Of a stretch of 64,000 bases of DNA, positions 53,136 through 60,828 are shown one piece after another. The stretch lies in NCBI GenBank assembly GCA_016789705.1, contig JAEUQR010000005.1:131153-195152 (forward strand), read 5' to 3'. The DNA comes from Acidobacteriota bacterium (lineage in GTDB: Bacteria > Acidobacteriota > Vicinamibacteria > Vicinamibacterales > UBA2999). Each line of letters opens with the position of its first letter. The first letter of the stretch is position 1. The notes under the pieces are model-generated. The model searched no databases and was not told the DNA's origin. It saw nothing but the letters and a program-made list of their open reading frames with translations. A program made the translations under genes and the position numbers.

Positions 53136-53888
53136 CTAGCCGTCGGTTTCGAGCCGTCCCAGCCACGCCGGGGCGCCGGAATGGGCGGTCATGTCGGGCT
53201 GGAGTGGCGTAATCGACACGTAGCCTTCGCGGCACGCCACGTGGTCGCTCCTGTCGTGGGCGTGCCAGTCGTCCTGCCCTTCCTCGATCCAGTAGTAGGT
53301 CTGGCCGCGCGGGTCGAGGCGTTCGGCGATGGTGGTCACGTGGTTGCGCTTGCCCTGCACCGTCAGGCGCACACCCTTCGGCAGGCCGCGCGGCACGTTC
53401 ACGTTGAGGAACACGCGCTCCGGCAGGCCCTCTTTGAGCACGTGCGCGGCGACGTCCTGCGCGACGGCGGCGGACGGGCCGAAGTCGAACGTCCGGTCGC
53501 GCGTGCGCATGAGCGAGACGGCGATGGCCGGCGCGCCGAGGAGGGCGGCTTCGAGGGCTCCGGACACCGTGCCCGAATACGTGATGTCGTCGCCCAGGTT
53601 CCAGCCGGTGTTGATGCCCGAGACCACCAGGTCGGGCAACTGGCCCTTGAAGAGCACGGCCACGGCGATGTTCACGCAGTCGGTGGGCGTGCCGTCCACG
53701 GCGTAGATCTGCGGGCCGAAGGTCTCGAGCCGCAGGGGACGCCGCAGCGTGAGGGCGTGGCCGATGGCGCTCGATTCCTGGTGCGGCGCGACCACCACGA
53801 CATCGCCGAGCAGACGCATGGCGTCGGCCAGGGCCCTGATGCCCGGGGCGTGCACGCCGTCGTCGTTGGTGACAAGGATTCTGGGCAT
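53136..53888 (-). CDS. surE: 5'/3'-nucleotidase SurE
   Basis: SurE is a metal-dependent phosphatase acting on nucleoside monophosphates in stationary phase. The 250-residue product begins MPRILVTNDDG with the metal-binding Asp9-Asp10 pair and has the NTGWNLGDDITYSGTVSGALE block carrying the ligand Asn. I chose ATG 53888; the frame extends 7 codons further without homology. TAGGAT lies 11 nt upstream. It diverges from nfeD. Confidence 0.94.
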   Translation of the reverse strand: MPRILVTNDDGVHAPGIRALADAMRLLGDVVVVAPHQESSAIGHALTLRRPLRLETFGPQIYAVDGTPTDCVNIAVAVLFKGQLPDLVVSGINTGWNLGDDITYSGTVSGALEAALLGAPAIAVSLMRTRDRTFDFGPSAAVAQDVAAHVLKEGLPERVFLNVNVPRGLPKGVRLTVQGKRNHVTTIAERLDPRGQTYYWIEEGQDDWHAHDRSDHVACREGYVSITPLQPDMTAHSGAPAWLGRLETDG

Positions 53889-53899
53889 GTGAGCCTTGG

Positions 53900-53909
53900 A
53901 TCCTACCAT
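53900..53909. promoter_or_regulatory. Overlapping -10-like elements upstream of surE
   Basis: ATCCTACCAT gives TAGGAT on the minus strand (53905-53900), 11 nt before the surE ATG, and TACCAT on the plus strand, about 80 nt before nfeD. The surE assignment is the more likely. Confidence 0.35.
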
Positions 53910-53973
53910 CCGGCCGCCGCCCCACGGCCCGGCCGGCGCGGCCGAATGTCCGGTGCGGCAGGCCGAGACCCGC

Positions 53974-53979
53974 TATGAT
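53974..53979 (+). promoter_or_regulatory. -10 element of a predicted leaderless nfeD transcript
   Basis: TATGAT is followed by 7 nt and the nfeD ATG at 53987. The ATG pair at 53975-53980 belongs to this box and is therefore not a good start. Confidence 0.45.
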
Positions 53980-53986
53980 GCCTCCC

Positions 53987-54415
53987 ATGGAATGGTGGAT
54001 GTGGCTGGCGGGAGGCTTCGTGCTGCTCGTGGCCGAACTGGTCACGCCGAGCGGCTTCTTCATCATGTTCTTCGGCGTGGGGGCCATCCTGACCGGGGTG
54101 GCGGCCTCGGCCGGCCTCGTGACGGCGCCTGTCACGCAGTGGTTCCTGTTCACCGTGATCTCGGTGTCGAGCCTGCTGCTCTTCCGCGGCAAGATTCAGG
54201 CGCGCGTCGAGCCCGACACGCGGCCGCCGGTCGATTCACTCGTGGGCGAAATCGCCCTTCCCGTCGAGGCGATGGCGCCGGGCGCCGTCGGCCGGGTGGC
54301 GCTGCGCGGCTCGAACTGGGAAGCGAGAAACGAAGGCGACACCGCGCTCGGCGCGAATCAACGCTGCCGGGTGACGCGGGTGTCGGGATTACAGCTCGGC
54401 GTCGTCGCCGAGTAA
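53987..54415 (+). CDS. NfeD family membrane protein
   Basis: The 142-residue short NfeD has an N-terminal set of three or four helices (MEWWMWLAGGFVLLVAELVTPSGFFIMFFGVGAIL) and a C-terminal OB-fold with ALPVEAMAPGAVGRVALRGSNWEA. It lacks the ClpP-like serine protease domain of long forms. NfeD proteins work with the SPFH protein encoded next (16 nt downstream), a conserved pair linked to membrane microdomains. Start chosen at 53987 for the MEWW family N-terminus. Confidence 0.9.
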   Translation: MEWWMWLAGGFVLLVAELVTPSGFFIMFFGVGAILTGVAASAGLVTAPVTQWFLFTVISVSSLLLFRGKIQARVEPDTRPPVDSLVGEIALPVEAMAPGAVGRVALRGSNWEARNEGDTALGANQRCRVTRVSGLQLGVVAE

Positions 54416-54430
54416 CGAAGGACACGACCC

Positions 54431-55369
54431 ATGGAAGGCGGATTCATCGTCATCGTGCTGCTCGCGATCATGGCGCTCATCGTCATCGCCAAGACCGCCA
54501 TCGTCGTACCGCAGCAGAGCGCGTTCGTCGTCGAGCGGCTGGGCCGCTATTCCGGCACGCTCGACGCCGGCTTCCACATCCTGCTGCCGTTCGTGGACGT
54601 CATCCGCTACAGGCACTCGCTCAAGGAAGCGGCGCTCGACATCCCCGCCCAGGTCTGCATCACCCGCGACAACGTGCAGGTGGGTGTGGACGGTGTGCTC
54701 TATCTCAAGATCTTGAACCCCGAGCGCGCGAGCTACGGCATCCAGGACTACCTCTTCGCCATCTCGCAGCTCGCCCAGACGACGCTGCGTTCGGAAGTCG
54801 GCAAGATCGATCTCGACCGCACCTTCGAGGAACGCACCAACATCAACATCGCCGTCGTCGCCGAGCTCGACAAGGCCAGCGAGCCGTGGGGCGTGAAGGT
54901 GCTCCGCTACGAGATCAAGAACATCACGCCGCCGGCCGACGTGCTCGCGGCCATGGAAAAGCAGATGCGCGCCGAACGCGAAAAGCGCGCCGTGATCCTG
55001 ACGTCCGAGGGCCAGCGCGACGCCGCGATCAACAGCGCCGAAGGCGAAAAGCAGCAGACCATCAAGGCGTCGGAAGCGCGCAAGCAGCAGCAGATCAACG
55101 AGGCCGAAGGCCAGGCGGCGGCCATCCTCGCCGTGGCCACGGCCACGGCTGAAGGCATCAAGCGGGTGGCCGAAGCCACGCAGGCGCCCGGCGGCCAGGA
55201 GGCGATTCAGTTGCGCGTCGCCGAGCAGTACATCGGCGAGTTCGGCAAGGTCATCAACAACGCCGACACGATCATCCTGCCGAGCAACGTGGCCGACGTC
55301 GCCTCGATGATCACGACCGCGATGTCGGTCGTGAGCCAGCAGACCCCGTCGGCGCAGGTGCGGCGCTAG
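54431..55369 (+). CDS. SPFH/band 7 family protein (stomatin/QmcA-like)
   Basis: The 312 residues have one N-terminal hydrophobic helix, the SPFH domain (AFVVERLGRYSGTLDAGFHILLPFVD, SLKEAALDIPAQ) and a helical C-terminal region rich in Ala/Glu/Lys (AEREKRAVILTSEGQRDAAINSAEGEKQ split by short gaps), matching QmcA/stomatin proteins. GAAGGA stands about 9 nt before the ATG. Its TAG stop and that of convergent ridA share the tetranucleotide CTAG. Confidence 0.92.
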   Translation: MEGGFIVIVLLAIMALIVIAKTAIVVPQQSAFVVERLGRYSGTLDAGFHILLPFVDVIRYRHSLKEAALDIPAQVCITRDNVQVGVDGVLYLKILNPERASYGIQDYLFAISQLAQTTLRSEVGKIDLDRTFEERTNINIAVVAELDKASEPWGVKVLRYEIKNITPPADVLAAMEKQMRAEREKRAVILTSEGQRDAAINSAEGEKQQTIKASEARKQQQINEAEGQAAAILAVATATAEGIKRVAEATQAPGGQEAIQLRVAEQYIGEFGKVINNADTIILPSNVADVASMITTAMSVVSQQTPSAQVRR

Positions 55370-55758
55370 GGCACGTAGGCGATGCAGTCGATCTCGACGC
55401 GCAGCCCCTTGCCGGGCAGCTTCGCGGCCTGGATCGTCGTGCGCGCCGGGCGGTGATCGCCGAACATCCGCTGGTAGACGGCGTTCATCTCCTGGAAGTC
55501 GTCCATGTCCACGAGAAAGACGCCGCAGCGCAGCACGTGCTGCAGGTCGGTGCCGGCCGCGGCGAGAATTGCCGCCACGTTCTTCAAGCACTGTTCGGTC
55601 TGGGCGGCCGCGGTGTGCCCAGCCAGCTCGCCGGTGGCAGGATCGGTGGCGCCCTGGCCCGAGACGAAGACGAGGCGCTCGAAGCCCATGCCGGGCGAGT
55701 ACGGGCCCACGGGTTTCGGCAGGTTGGCGGCGTGCACGGGACGATGCGACTGGGACAT
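55366..55758 (-). CDS. ridA: RidA family enamine/imine deaminase
   Basis: RidA hydrolyses reactive 2-aminoacrylate-type intermediates from PLP enzymes. The 130-residue product has PVGPYSPG at the start, GQGATDPATGEL, and the active-site Arg in RPARTTIQAAKLP with the final VEIDCIAYV. The ATG at 55758 has no Shine-Dalgarno; TAGAAT lies 8 nt upstream. Confidence 0.94.
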   Translation of the reverse strand: MSQSHRPVHAANLPKPVGPYSPGMGFERLVFVSGQGATDPATGELAGHTAAAQTEQCLKNVAAILAAAGTDLQHVLRCGVFLVDMDDFQEMNAVYQRMFGDHRPARTTIQAAKLPGKGLRVEIDCIAYVP

Positions 55759-55765
55759 GGGCTGG

Positions 55766-55772
55766 TATTCTA
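55766..55772. promoter_or_regulatory. Shared bidirectional -10 of ridA and truA
   Basis: TATTCTA gives TATTCT on the plus strand (8 nt before the truA GTG) and TAGAAT on the minus strand (8 nt before the ridA ATG). The gap between the two start codons is only 21 nt, so any -35 contacts would fall inside the opposite coding sequence. Confidence 0.5.
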
Positions 55773-55779
55773 GCCCTGC

Positions 55780-56565
55780 GTGCCACGATTCAAACTCACC
55801 ATCGAGTACGCCGGCACGCGCTACAGCGGCTGGCAGGCCCAGCGGAACGCGCGGACGGTCCAGGGCGAACTGAACCGCGCCATCGTCGAGGCGATCGGCG
55901 ACGGCGCGCTCGTCGACTCCCAGGGCTCCGGGCGCACCGACGCCGGCGTGCATGCGCTGGCGCAGGTCGCGCACATCGACGTCACCCGCGCGCCCGCGCC
56001 GGAGCAGTTGCGGCGGCGTATCAACGACGGCCTCCCCGCCGACATCCACGTCATCGACGTCACGCCCGTGAGCCGTGGATTCCACGCGCGGCACAGCGCC
56101 GAGCGGCGCAGCTATCTCTACCAGATCTCGCGGCGGCGCAGTGCCTTCGCAAAGCCGTTCGTGTGGTGGGTCAAGGAGCCGCTCGAGGCCAGCCGGATGA
56201 CGGCGGCGGCGGCCCGCTTCACCGGGCTCCACGACTTCCGCGCCTTTTCGGACGACGACCCGCGCGAGAAGTCGACCAAAGTGCTGCTCGACGAGGTGAC
56301 GATCGCCGAGGATGGCGCGCTGCTGCTCGTGCGCGTGGCCGGCTCGCACTTCCTATGGAAGATGGTGCGGCGGATGGTGGGCGTATTCGTCGCCATCGGC
56401 ACGGGCGACCTCGTGGACGACGACATCCCGTACCTGCTCGCCGGTGACGGTGGCGACGTCGTCGCGCAACTCACCGCGCCGTCGGCCGGGCTCTTCCTCG
56501 AGCACGTGCTCTATCCCGGCGACGCGTGGCCTCGGCCGATCGTGGCGGCCGTGCCCGTGCGTTGA
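55780..56565 (+). CDS. truA: tRNA pseudouridine(38-40) synthase TruA
   Basis: TruA makes pseudouridine at tRNA positions 38-40. The 261 residues begin with FKLTIEYAGTRYSGWQ and hold the catalytic Asp54 in GRTDAGVHALAQVAH, then YLYQI and FLWKMVRRMVG. The length is typical. The GTG at 55780 lacks a Shine-Dalgarno. Confidence 0.95.
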   Translation: MPRFKLTIEYAGTRYSGWQAQRNARTVQGELNRAIVEAIGDGALVDSQGSGRTDAGVHALAQVAHIDVTRAPAPEQLRRRINDGLPADIHVIDVTPVSRGFHARHSAERRSYLYQISRRRSAFAKPFVWWVKEPLEASRMTAAAARFTGLHDFRAFSDDDPREKSTKVLLDEVTIAEDGALLLVRVAGSHFLWKMVRRMVGVFVAIGTGDLVDDDIPYLLAGDGGDVVAQLTAPSAGLFLEHVLYPGDAWPRPIVAAVPVR

Positions 56566-56585
56566 GCGCGGGGACACTCGCCCAG

Positions 56586-57587
56586 CTACGCGCGTCGCGT
56601 CGTGTCGCGGCCGAGGCGGGCGTCCACGGCGGCGCGGATCCGCCGGGCATCGTCGTGCACCAGCGGGCCGTGCGTGTCCACCCCGCGCCAGCTCCACGGC
56701 CAGGCGCCGGCATAGCCCAGGGCGACGGCCTCCTCGGCGAGCCGCACGGCCGAGATTGCCGGCCGGTGTCGCGACAGGTCCTCGGCATCGCCGCGGGCCG
56801 AACACTCGCCGATGACAATAGGCCGCGTCAGACCGAGCGCGCCTGCCGGCGTCGCCAGCAGGTCGAAGTCGTGGTCGGGGTCGTAGTACGTGTGCGCCTG
56901 CAGGAAGTCGAGTCCGAATGCGGGATCGTCCCACCAGGACACAAAGCGCAGCCGCGCGTTGCCGATCGTGACGGCGCCGGCGCGTTGCTCGCGCACCGTC
57001 GCACTGGCCGCCCGCACCCACGCGGCCAGCACGTCGAACGGAACCGGCGCCGGGACGCGACGGTTCGGATGGTGTTCCGCGACGATCCAGTCGGGTTCGT
57101 TCAGCAGATCCCAGGCGAACACGGCGGGGCCGAGATGGCCGTGCGAGCCCCGCGCGCCGTAGCGGGCGAAGAGCGGAGTGATGACGCACTCGAGCAGCCG
57201 CGCCTGCCCTTCCGGGTCGGCGAGCCAGGCGTAGTGGCCGCCCACGCGGGCGCCGCCGGTCTCGGTGGGCGCGAAGACGAGCGTGTGGTCGAAGAGCACG
57301 GGCACCACGCGGAGGCCGGCGTCGAGCGCGAGCGTGAAGAGCGCGTCGAGGTCGTCGAGAGCGCCGTCGAGAAAGCCGGCCGGCCAGCCCTGCGCGTCCA
57401 CCCGTAGCCCGCCGCGCGCGTCCGTGAAGAGGAACCAGCGCACCACGTCCACGCCGGCCGCCGCCATGGCGGCGAAGTCGCCGGCAATCGCGGCGTGGTC
57501 GGCGCGAACGCCGTGTGTCGTCCCCCAGATGGTCGGGCCGAAGTCGCCGCCGTAACGCCGCCACGGGTAATTGACGCCTGCCGTCAT
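56586..57587 (-). CDS. Glycoside hydrolase family 5-like (beta/alpha)8 enzyme
   Basis: The product has about 333 residues and no signal peptide. VNYPWRRYGGDFG opens a TIM barrel; WDLLNEPD supplies the likely acid/base Glu and VIGECSARG the likely nucleophile Glu, the clan GH-A pattern. Specificity (mannanase-like or other) cannot be told. I chose ATG 57587, which has GACAAT 6 nt upstream; an in-frame start at 57638 is possible. It converges with truA. Confidence 0.78.
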   Translation of the reverse strand: MTAGVNYPWRRYGGDFGPTIWGTTHGVRADHAAIAGDFAAMAAAGVDVVRWFLFTDARGGLRVDAQGWPAGFLDGALDDLDALFTLALDAGLRVVPVLFDHTLVFAPTETGGARVGGHYAWLADPEGQARLLECVITPLFARYGARGSHGHLGPAVFAWDLLNEPDWIVAEHHPNRRVPAPVPFDVLAAWVRAASATVREQRAGAVTIGNARLRFVSWWDDPAFGLDFLQAHTYYDPDHDFDLLATPAGALGLTRPIVIGECSARGDAEDLSRHRPAISAVRLAEEAVALGYAGAWPWSWRGVDTHGPLVHDDARRIRAAVDARLGRDTTRRA

Positions 57588-57593
57588 CCCTGC

Positions 57594-57599
57594 ATTGTC
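57594..57599 (-). promoter_or_regulatory. Possible -10 of a leaderless GH5-like transcript
   Basis: GACAAT on the minus strand ends 6 nt before the ATG at 57587. It deviates at two positions from TATAAT, including the first T, so it is weaker than the other examples. Confidence 0.3.
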
Positions 57600-57641
57600 G
57601 CTTACCGCCCTACCGCCCTGTCGCGGCGGGCGGGTCACGGG

Positions 57642-57647
57642 TAGACT
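57642..57647 (+). promoter_or_regulatory. -10 element of a predicted leaderless DUF2277 transcript
   Basis: TAGACT is followed by 6 nt and ATG 57654, the same hexamer and spacing as at hspR. There is no Shine-Dalgarno and no convincing -35. Confidence 0.45.
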
Positions 57648-57653
57648 GGGCGG

Positions 57654-57929
57654 ATGTGCCGCAACATCCGCACCCTGTTCAATTTCGAGCCGCCCGCGAC
57701 CGACGATGAGGTGCGTGCCGCCTCCCTGCAGTTCGTCCGCAAGCTGAGCGGCTTCGCGGTGCCGTCGAAGGCGAACCAGGTGGCCTTCGACGCGGCCGTG
57801 GATGACGTCGCAGTCGTCGCGCGCCGTCTCATCGACGCGCTCGTCACCACCGCCGAGCCGAAGAATCGCGAGATCGAGGCGGCACGGGCGCGGGCGCGAA
57901 ACGCCGAGCGCTACGGTCGGGGCGCGTAA
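57654..57929 (+). CDS. DUF2277 family protein
   Basis: The 91-residue product begins MCRNIRTLFNFEPPATDDEV and continues LQFVRKLSGF, the signature of DUF2277. The family is small, helical and of unknown function. The first residues are conserved, so the ATG at 57654 is well supported. It converges with the terC gene. Confidence 0.88.
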   Translation: MCRNIRTLFNFEPPATDDEVRAASLQFVRKLSGFAVPSKANQVAFDAAVDDVAVVARRLIDALVTTAEPKNREIEAARARARNAERYGRGA

Positions 57930-57950
57930 CCGCGCCGACCGCCCTCGCGG

Positions 57951-58676
57951 CTAGACGTGCGGCAGTTCGTCGCCGGTATCTTCCACCGGGCCGAGCTTGC
58001 GGGCGTAGAGGTACGACCCGCCGAAGATCACGATGATGAGGCCGAGCGACAGCCACTTCGGAATCTCGAAGTGCACCCAGCCGATCGAGTGTCCGTATTC
58101 GAGGAGCAGCTTGATACCCACCCACGCGATGATGACGAAGGCGCCGTCGACGAGCACCGGGTAGCGCCGGATGAGCCCGAGCAGCTTGCCGATCACCATG
58201 CGCATCATCAGGATGCCCAGGATGCCGCCGGTGATGACCACCCAGAGCTTGTCCGAGACCGCGACGGCCACGAGGATCGAGTCGATCGCGAAGACGATGT
58301 CGGTCAGTTCGACCTTGACCACGGTGGCCCAGAACGGCGACATCCCGAGCCACGGTTCCGCGGGCTTGATGGTGTGGCGTGACTCGCCGTCGCCGCCGGC
58401 GTGCTGGCTGAAGTGCTGGAACGGCAGATACAGCAGGTAGAGCCCGCCGACGAGCTTCACCCAGCCGAGCGCGATGAGATACGCCGCCGCCGCGGTCGCG
58501 GCCGCGCGGAACGTGAAGGCGCTCGCCATGCCGTAGCGCAGCGCCTTGGTCTGGAGTTCCTTGGGCAGACTGAGCACACGAATCGCCAGGACCATGGCGT
58601 TGTCGGCGCTGAGCACGCCCTCGAGGAGGACCAGCAGCAGGATGGTGACGAGATCGGACGTGGAGATGTCGGGCAC
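57951..58676 (-). CDS. TerC family integral membrane protein
   Basis: The 241-residue protein has seven or so transmembrane helices. The TerC blocks EGVLSADNAMVLAIRV and ELTDIVFAIDSILVAVAV hold the acidic residues thought to bind metal. Relatives (TerC, Alx, YkoY) export Mn2+ or load it onto secreted proteins. There is no room upstream for a yybP-ykoY riboswitch, because the AlkD-like gene ends 9 nt before the GTG start. Confidence 0.9.
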   Translation of the reverse strand: MPDISTSDLVTILLLVLLEGVLSADNAMVLAIRVLSLPKELQTKALRYGMASAFTFRAAATAAAAYLIALGWVKLVGGLYLLYLPFQHFSQHAGGDGESRHTIKPAEPWLGMSPFWATVVKVELTDIVFAIDSILVAVAVSDKLWVVITGGILGILMMRMVIGKLLGLIRRYPVLVDGAFVIIAWVGIKLLLEYGHSIGWVHFEIPKWLSLGLIIVIFGGSYLYARKLGPVEDTGDELPHV

Positions 58677-58685
58677 GAGCGGCTT

Positions 58686-59399
58686 CTAAGTATGACGCCG
58701 CTCGGCGGCTCTTGTCACGCGCGCGCGGCGCGCCGCGATCCGGCGACGGGTGGCGGCGGATGTCAGCTCCCGGAGCGCGTCGCGGGCAATCCATCGGGCG
58801 GCCGGCGTGTCACGCGCGAGCATGTTGCGGGCGCACGCCATGGCGGCGGCGTGGAGCGCGGCGTTGCGCTTGCCAATCTGGCGCAGCGCCCAGTTGACGC
58901 CTTTGCGCACGTACGGGCGCTCGTCGCCGGCCGCGGCCACGAGGAGCGGCAATGCCGCGATGAAGCGCGCATCGGGCGACGTCCGGTCATGCACGGCGAG
59001 CGCGGCGAGCAGAGCGAAGGCGGCGCGGCGCTGGTACTCTCCGCGGCGCCGGCACCAGGCGGCCACGCGGCCCCACGCCGGCGCGGCGTGGCAGAAGAGG
59101 TGGAGGCACGTGCTGTCGGTCACCGCCCAGTTGTCGAAACCGCGCGCCCAGTGGTCCATCAGCGCGGCCGTCACCCGGCCCGGCTCGGCGACGTGTCCGG
59201 CCACGAGGCGCGCTTCCAGCCACCCGGTCTCCCACAGCGCCACGGCCAGGGCGTGATCGCGGCCCAGGCGGGTGACGAGCGGACGCATTGCCGCCATCGA
59301 CACGCCGAAGACCTGCGGCGACGTGATGCCGAACCGCGCCATGCCCTCGCGGTCGCGCGCCCGTCCGCGGCGCGATAGCCACGACAGCACGGCCGCCAC
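58686..59399 (-). CDS. DNA alkylation repair protein, HEAT-repeat (AlkD-like)
   Basis: The 237-residue product is helical and repeated: VFGVSMAAMRPLVTRLG, ALAVALWETGWLEARLVAG, GFDNWAVTDSTCLHLF and KGVNWALRQIGKRNAAL, matching the AlkC/AlkD superfamily whose ALK repeats hold alkylated DNA for base removal. I chose GTG 59399, 14 nt after the MBOAT stop; the extended frame beyond overlaps MBOAT and has no homology. The C-terminus is Arg-rich. Confidence 0.82.
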   Translation of the reverse strand: MAAVLSWLSRRGRARDREGMARFGITSPQVFGVSMAAMRPLVTRLGRDHALAVALWETGWLEARLVAGHVAEPGRVTAALMDHWARGFDNWAVTDSTCLHLFCHAAPAWGRVAAWCRRRGEYQRRAAFALLAALAVHDRTSPDARFIAALPLLVAAAGDERPYVRKGVNWALRQIGKRNAALHAAAMACARNMLARDTPAARWIARDALRELTSAATRRRIAARRARVTRAAERRHT

Positions 59400-59412
59400 G
59401 CGGGCGGCGGGC

Positions 59413-60828
59413 TCAGAACTGGAAGTAGATGAACTCGCTCGTGCCGCCATGGAGCGTGATGATCGCGTACGCCATCGCCGCGGCGAGCGCCGCCCGTGCC
59501 GTGGCGCCGAGGGCCGGGGCGCGGCCGCGTTCGTCGAGCCACGTCCATGCGTGCACGACGACGAGCGGCGCCACGAACAGCAGCGCCTGCACCATCCAGA
59601 CGTCGGGCAGCCGCCAGGCGCCGACGACGAGATTGGCCACGAAGGTCGTCGCCCCGCCGACACTGGTGCTGCGGAAGTAGATCCACGCGACGAGTACCGC
59701 CATCTGCACCACGGCGAACCACGCGGCGCGCACCACCCACGGACGCGGGAGCGGGCGATGCAGCCCGAGCACGCGCTCGCCCGCCAGGCACAGACCGTGG
59801 ATCGCGCCCCAGACGATGAAGGTGTAGGCGGCGCCGTGCCACAGTCCGCCGAGCAGCATCACGAGCAGCAGGTTCAGGAGCGTGCGCTGTCGCGAACCGC
59901 GATTGCCGCCGAGCGGCACGTAGAGGTAGTCGCGCAGCCAGCGCGAGAGCGTGATGTGCCAGCGCTCCCAGAAGTTCTTGAACGTCGCGGCGAGGTACGG
60001 GGCGTTGAAATTGTCGGGAAACCGGTAGCCGAGCAGGTAGCCGAGGCCCCGGGCGATGGTCGAGTAGCCGGCGAAGTCGGCGAAGATCTGCCCGGAGAAC
60101 ATCACGCCGAGCCAGACGACGAAGGTCGCATCGGCGCCCTCGCGGTAGCCGCGGTCCCAGTGTTCGTCCACGTAGGCGGCCAGGTTGTCGGCGCACACCA
60201 TCTTCAGGAAGAAGCCGACGATGAGCAGCCACGCACCCTGATAGAACACCCGCGCGTGCAGCCGGCGCGGCCGCGGGATCTGCGGCAGGAACTCGCTGGC
60301 GCGGACGATCGGGCCGGCGACGAGCTGCGGGAAGAAGCTGATGAAGAGCAGGAAGCGCGGGAAGTTGCGCACCGGCGCGAGTTCGCCGCGGTAGACGTCG
60401 ATCGTGTACGACAGTGTCTGGAAGGTATAGAAGCTGATGCCCATCGGCAGCACCAGCGAGAACTCGGGGAGGCGCAGCGTGGTCCCGAAGGCCGCCGCCG
60501 CTTCTTCGGCGGAGCGCACGGCGAAGGTGCCGTACTTGAAGAACGCAAGCAGGCTCAGGTTCATCACGAGCGACGCGATGAGCCAGGCCCGACGGCCCCC
60601 GCGCTGCTGCGGCGCGAGGTTGCCGATCGCAATCGCCGCCACGTAGTCGATCGACGCGGCGCCGACCAGCACGGCGAGGTAGGCCGGAACGTGCCAGCCG
60701 TAGAAGACGAGGCTCGACAGCAGGAGCACGCCCACGTACGGCGATTCAATCTTGCGCCGCCCCACGGTCAGGCGGGCGGCGAACACCACGACGAAGAGGG
60801 CGACGAACGCCCACGAGACGAAGTTCAT
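59413..60828 (-). CDS. MBOAT family O-acyltransferase (AlgI/DltB-like)
   Basis: The 471-residue protein has about ten transmembrane helices. PMGISFYTFQTLSY, FPQLVAGPIVRASEF, FADFAGYSTIARGLG and WERWHITLSRWLRDY are MBOAT blocks, and the catalytic His is in GGLWHGAAYTF. Members acylate exported polysaccharides or teichoic acids with help from a periplasmic partner; the preceding SGNH gene overlaps it by 4 nt (ATGA). The ATG is at 60828. Confidence 0.92.
   Translation of the reverse strand: MNFVSWAFVALFVVVFAARLTVGRRKIESPYVGVLLLSSLVFYGWHVPAYLAVLVGAASIDYVAAIAIGNLAPQQRGGRRAWLIASLVMNLSLLAFFKYGTFAVRSAEEAAAAFGTTLRLPEFSLVLPMGISFYTFQTLSYTIDVYRGELAPVRNFPRFLLFISFFPQLVAGPIVRASEFLPQIPRPRRLHARVFYQGAWLLIVGFFLKMVCADNLAAYVDEHWDRGYREGADATFVVWLGVMFSGQIFADFAGYSTIARGLGYLLGYRFPDNFNAPYLAATFKNFWERWHITLSRWLRDYLYVPLGGNRGSRQRTLLNLLLVMLLGGLWHGAAYTFIVWGAIHGLCLAGERVLGLHRPLPRPWVVRAAWFAVVQMAVLVAWIYFRSTSVGGATTFVANLVVGAWRLPDVWMVQALLFVAPLVVVHAWTWLDERGRAPALGATARAALAAAMAYAIITLHGGTSEFIYFQF

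Noticed and set aside
58662-58700. A yybP-ykoY manganese riboswitch before the TerC gene
   Set aside because: The upstream gene ends 9 nt before the TerC start, leaving no room for the aptamer, and no such motif was seen.
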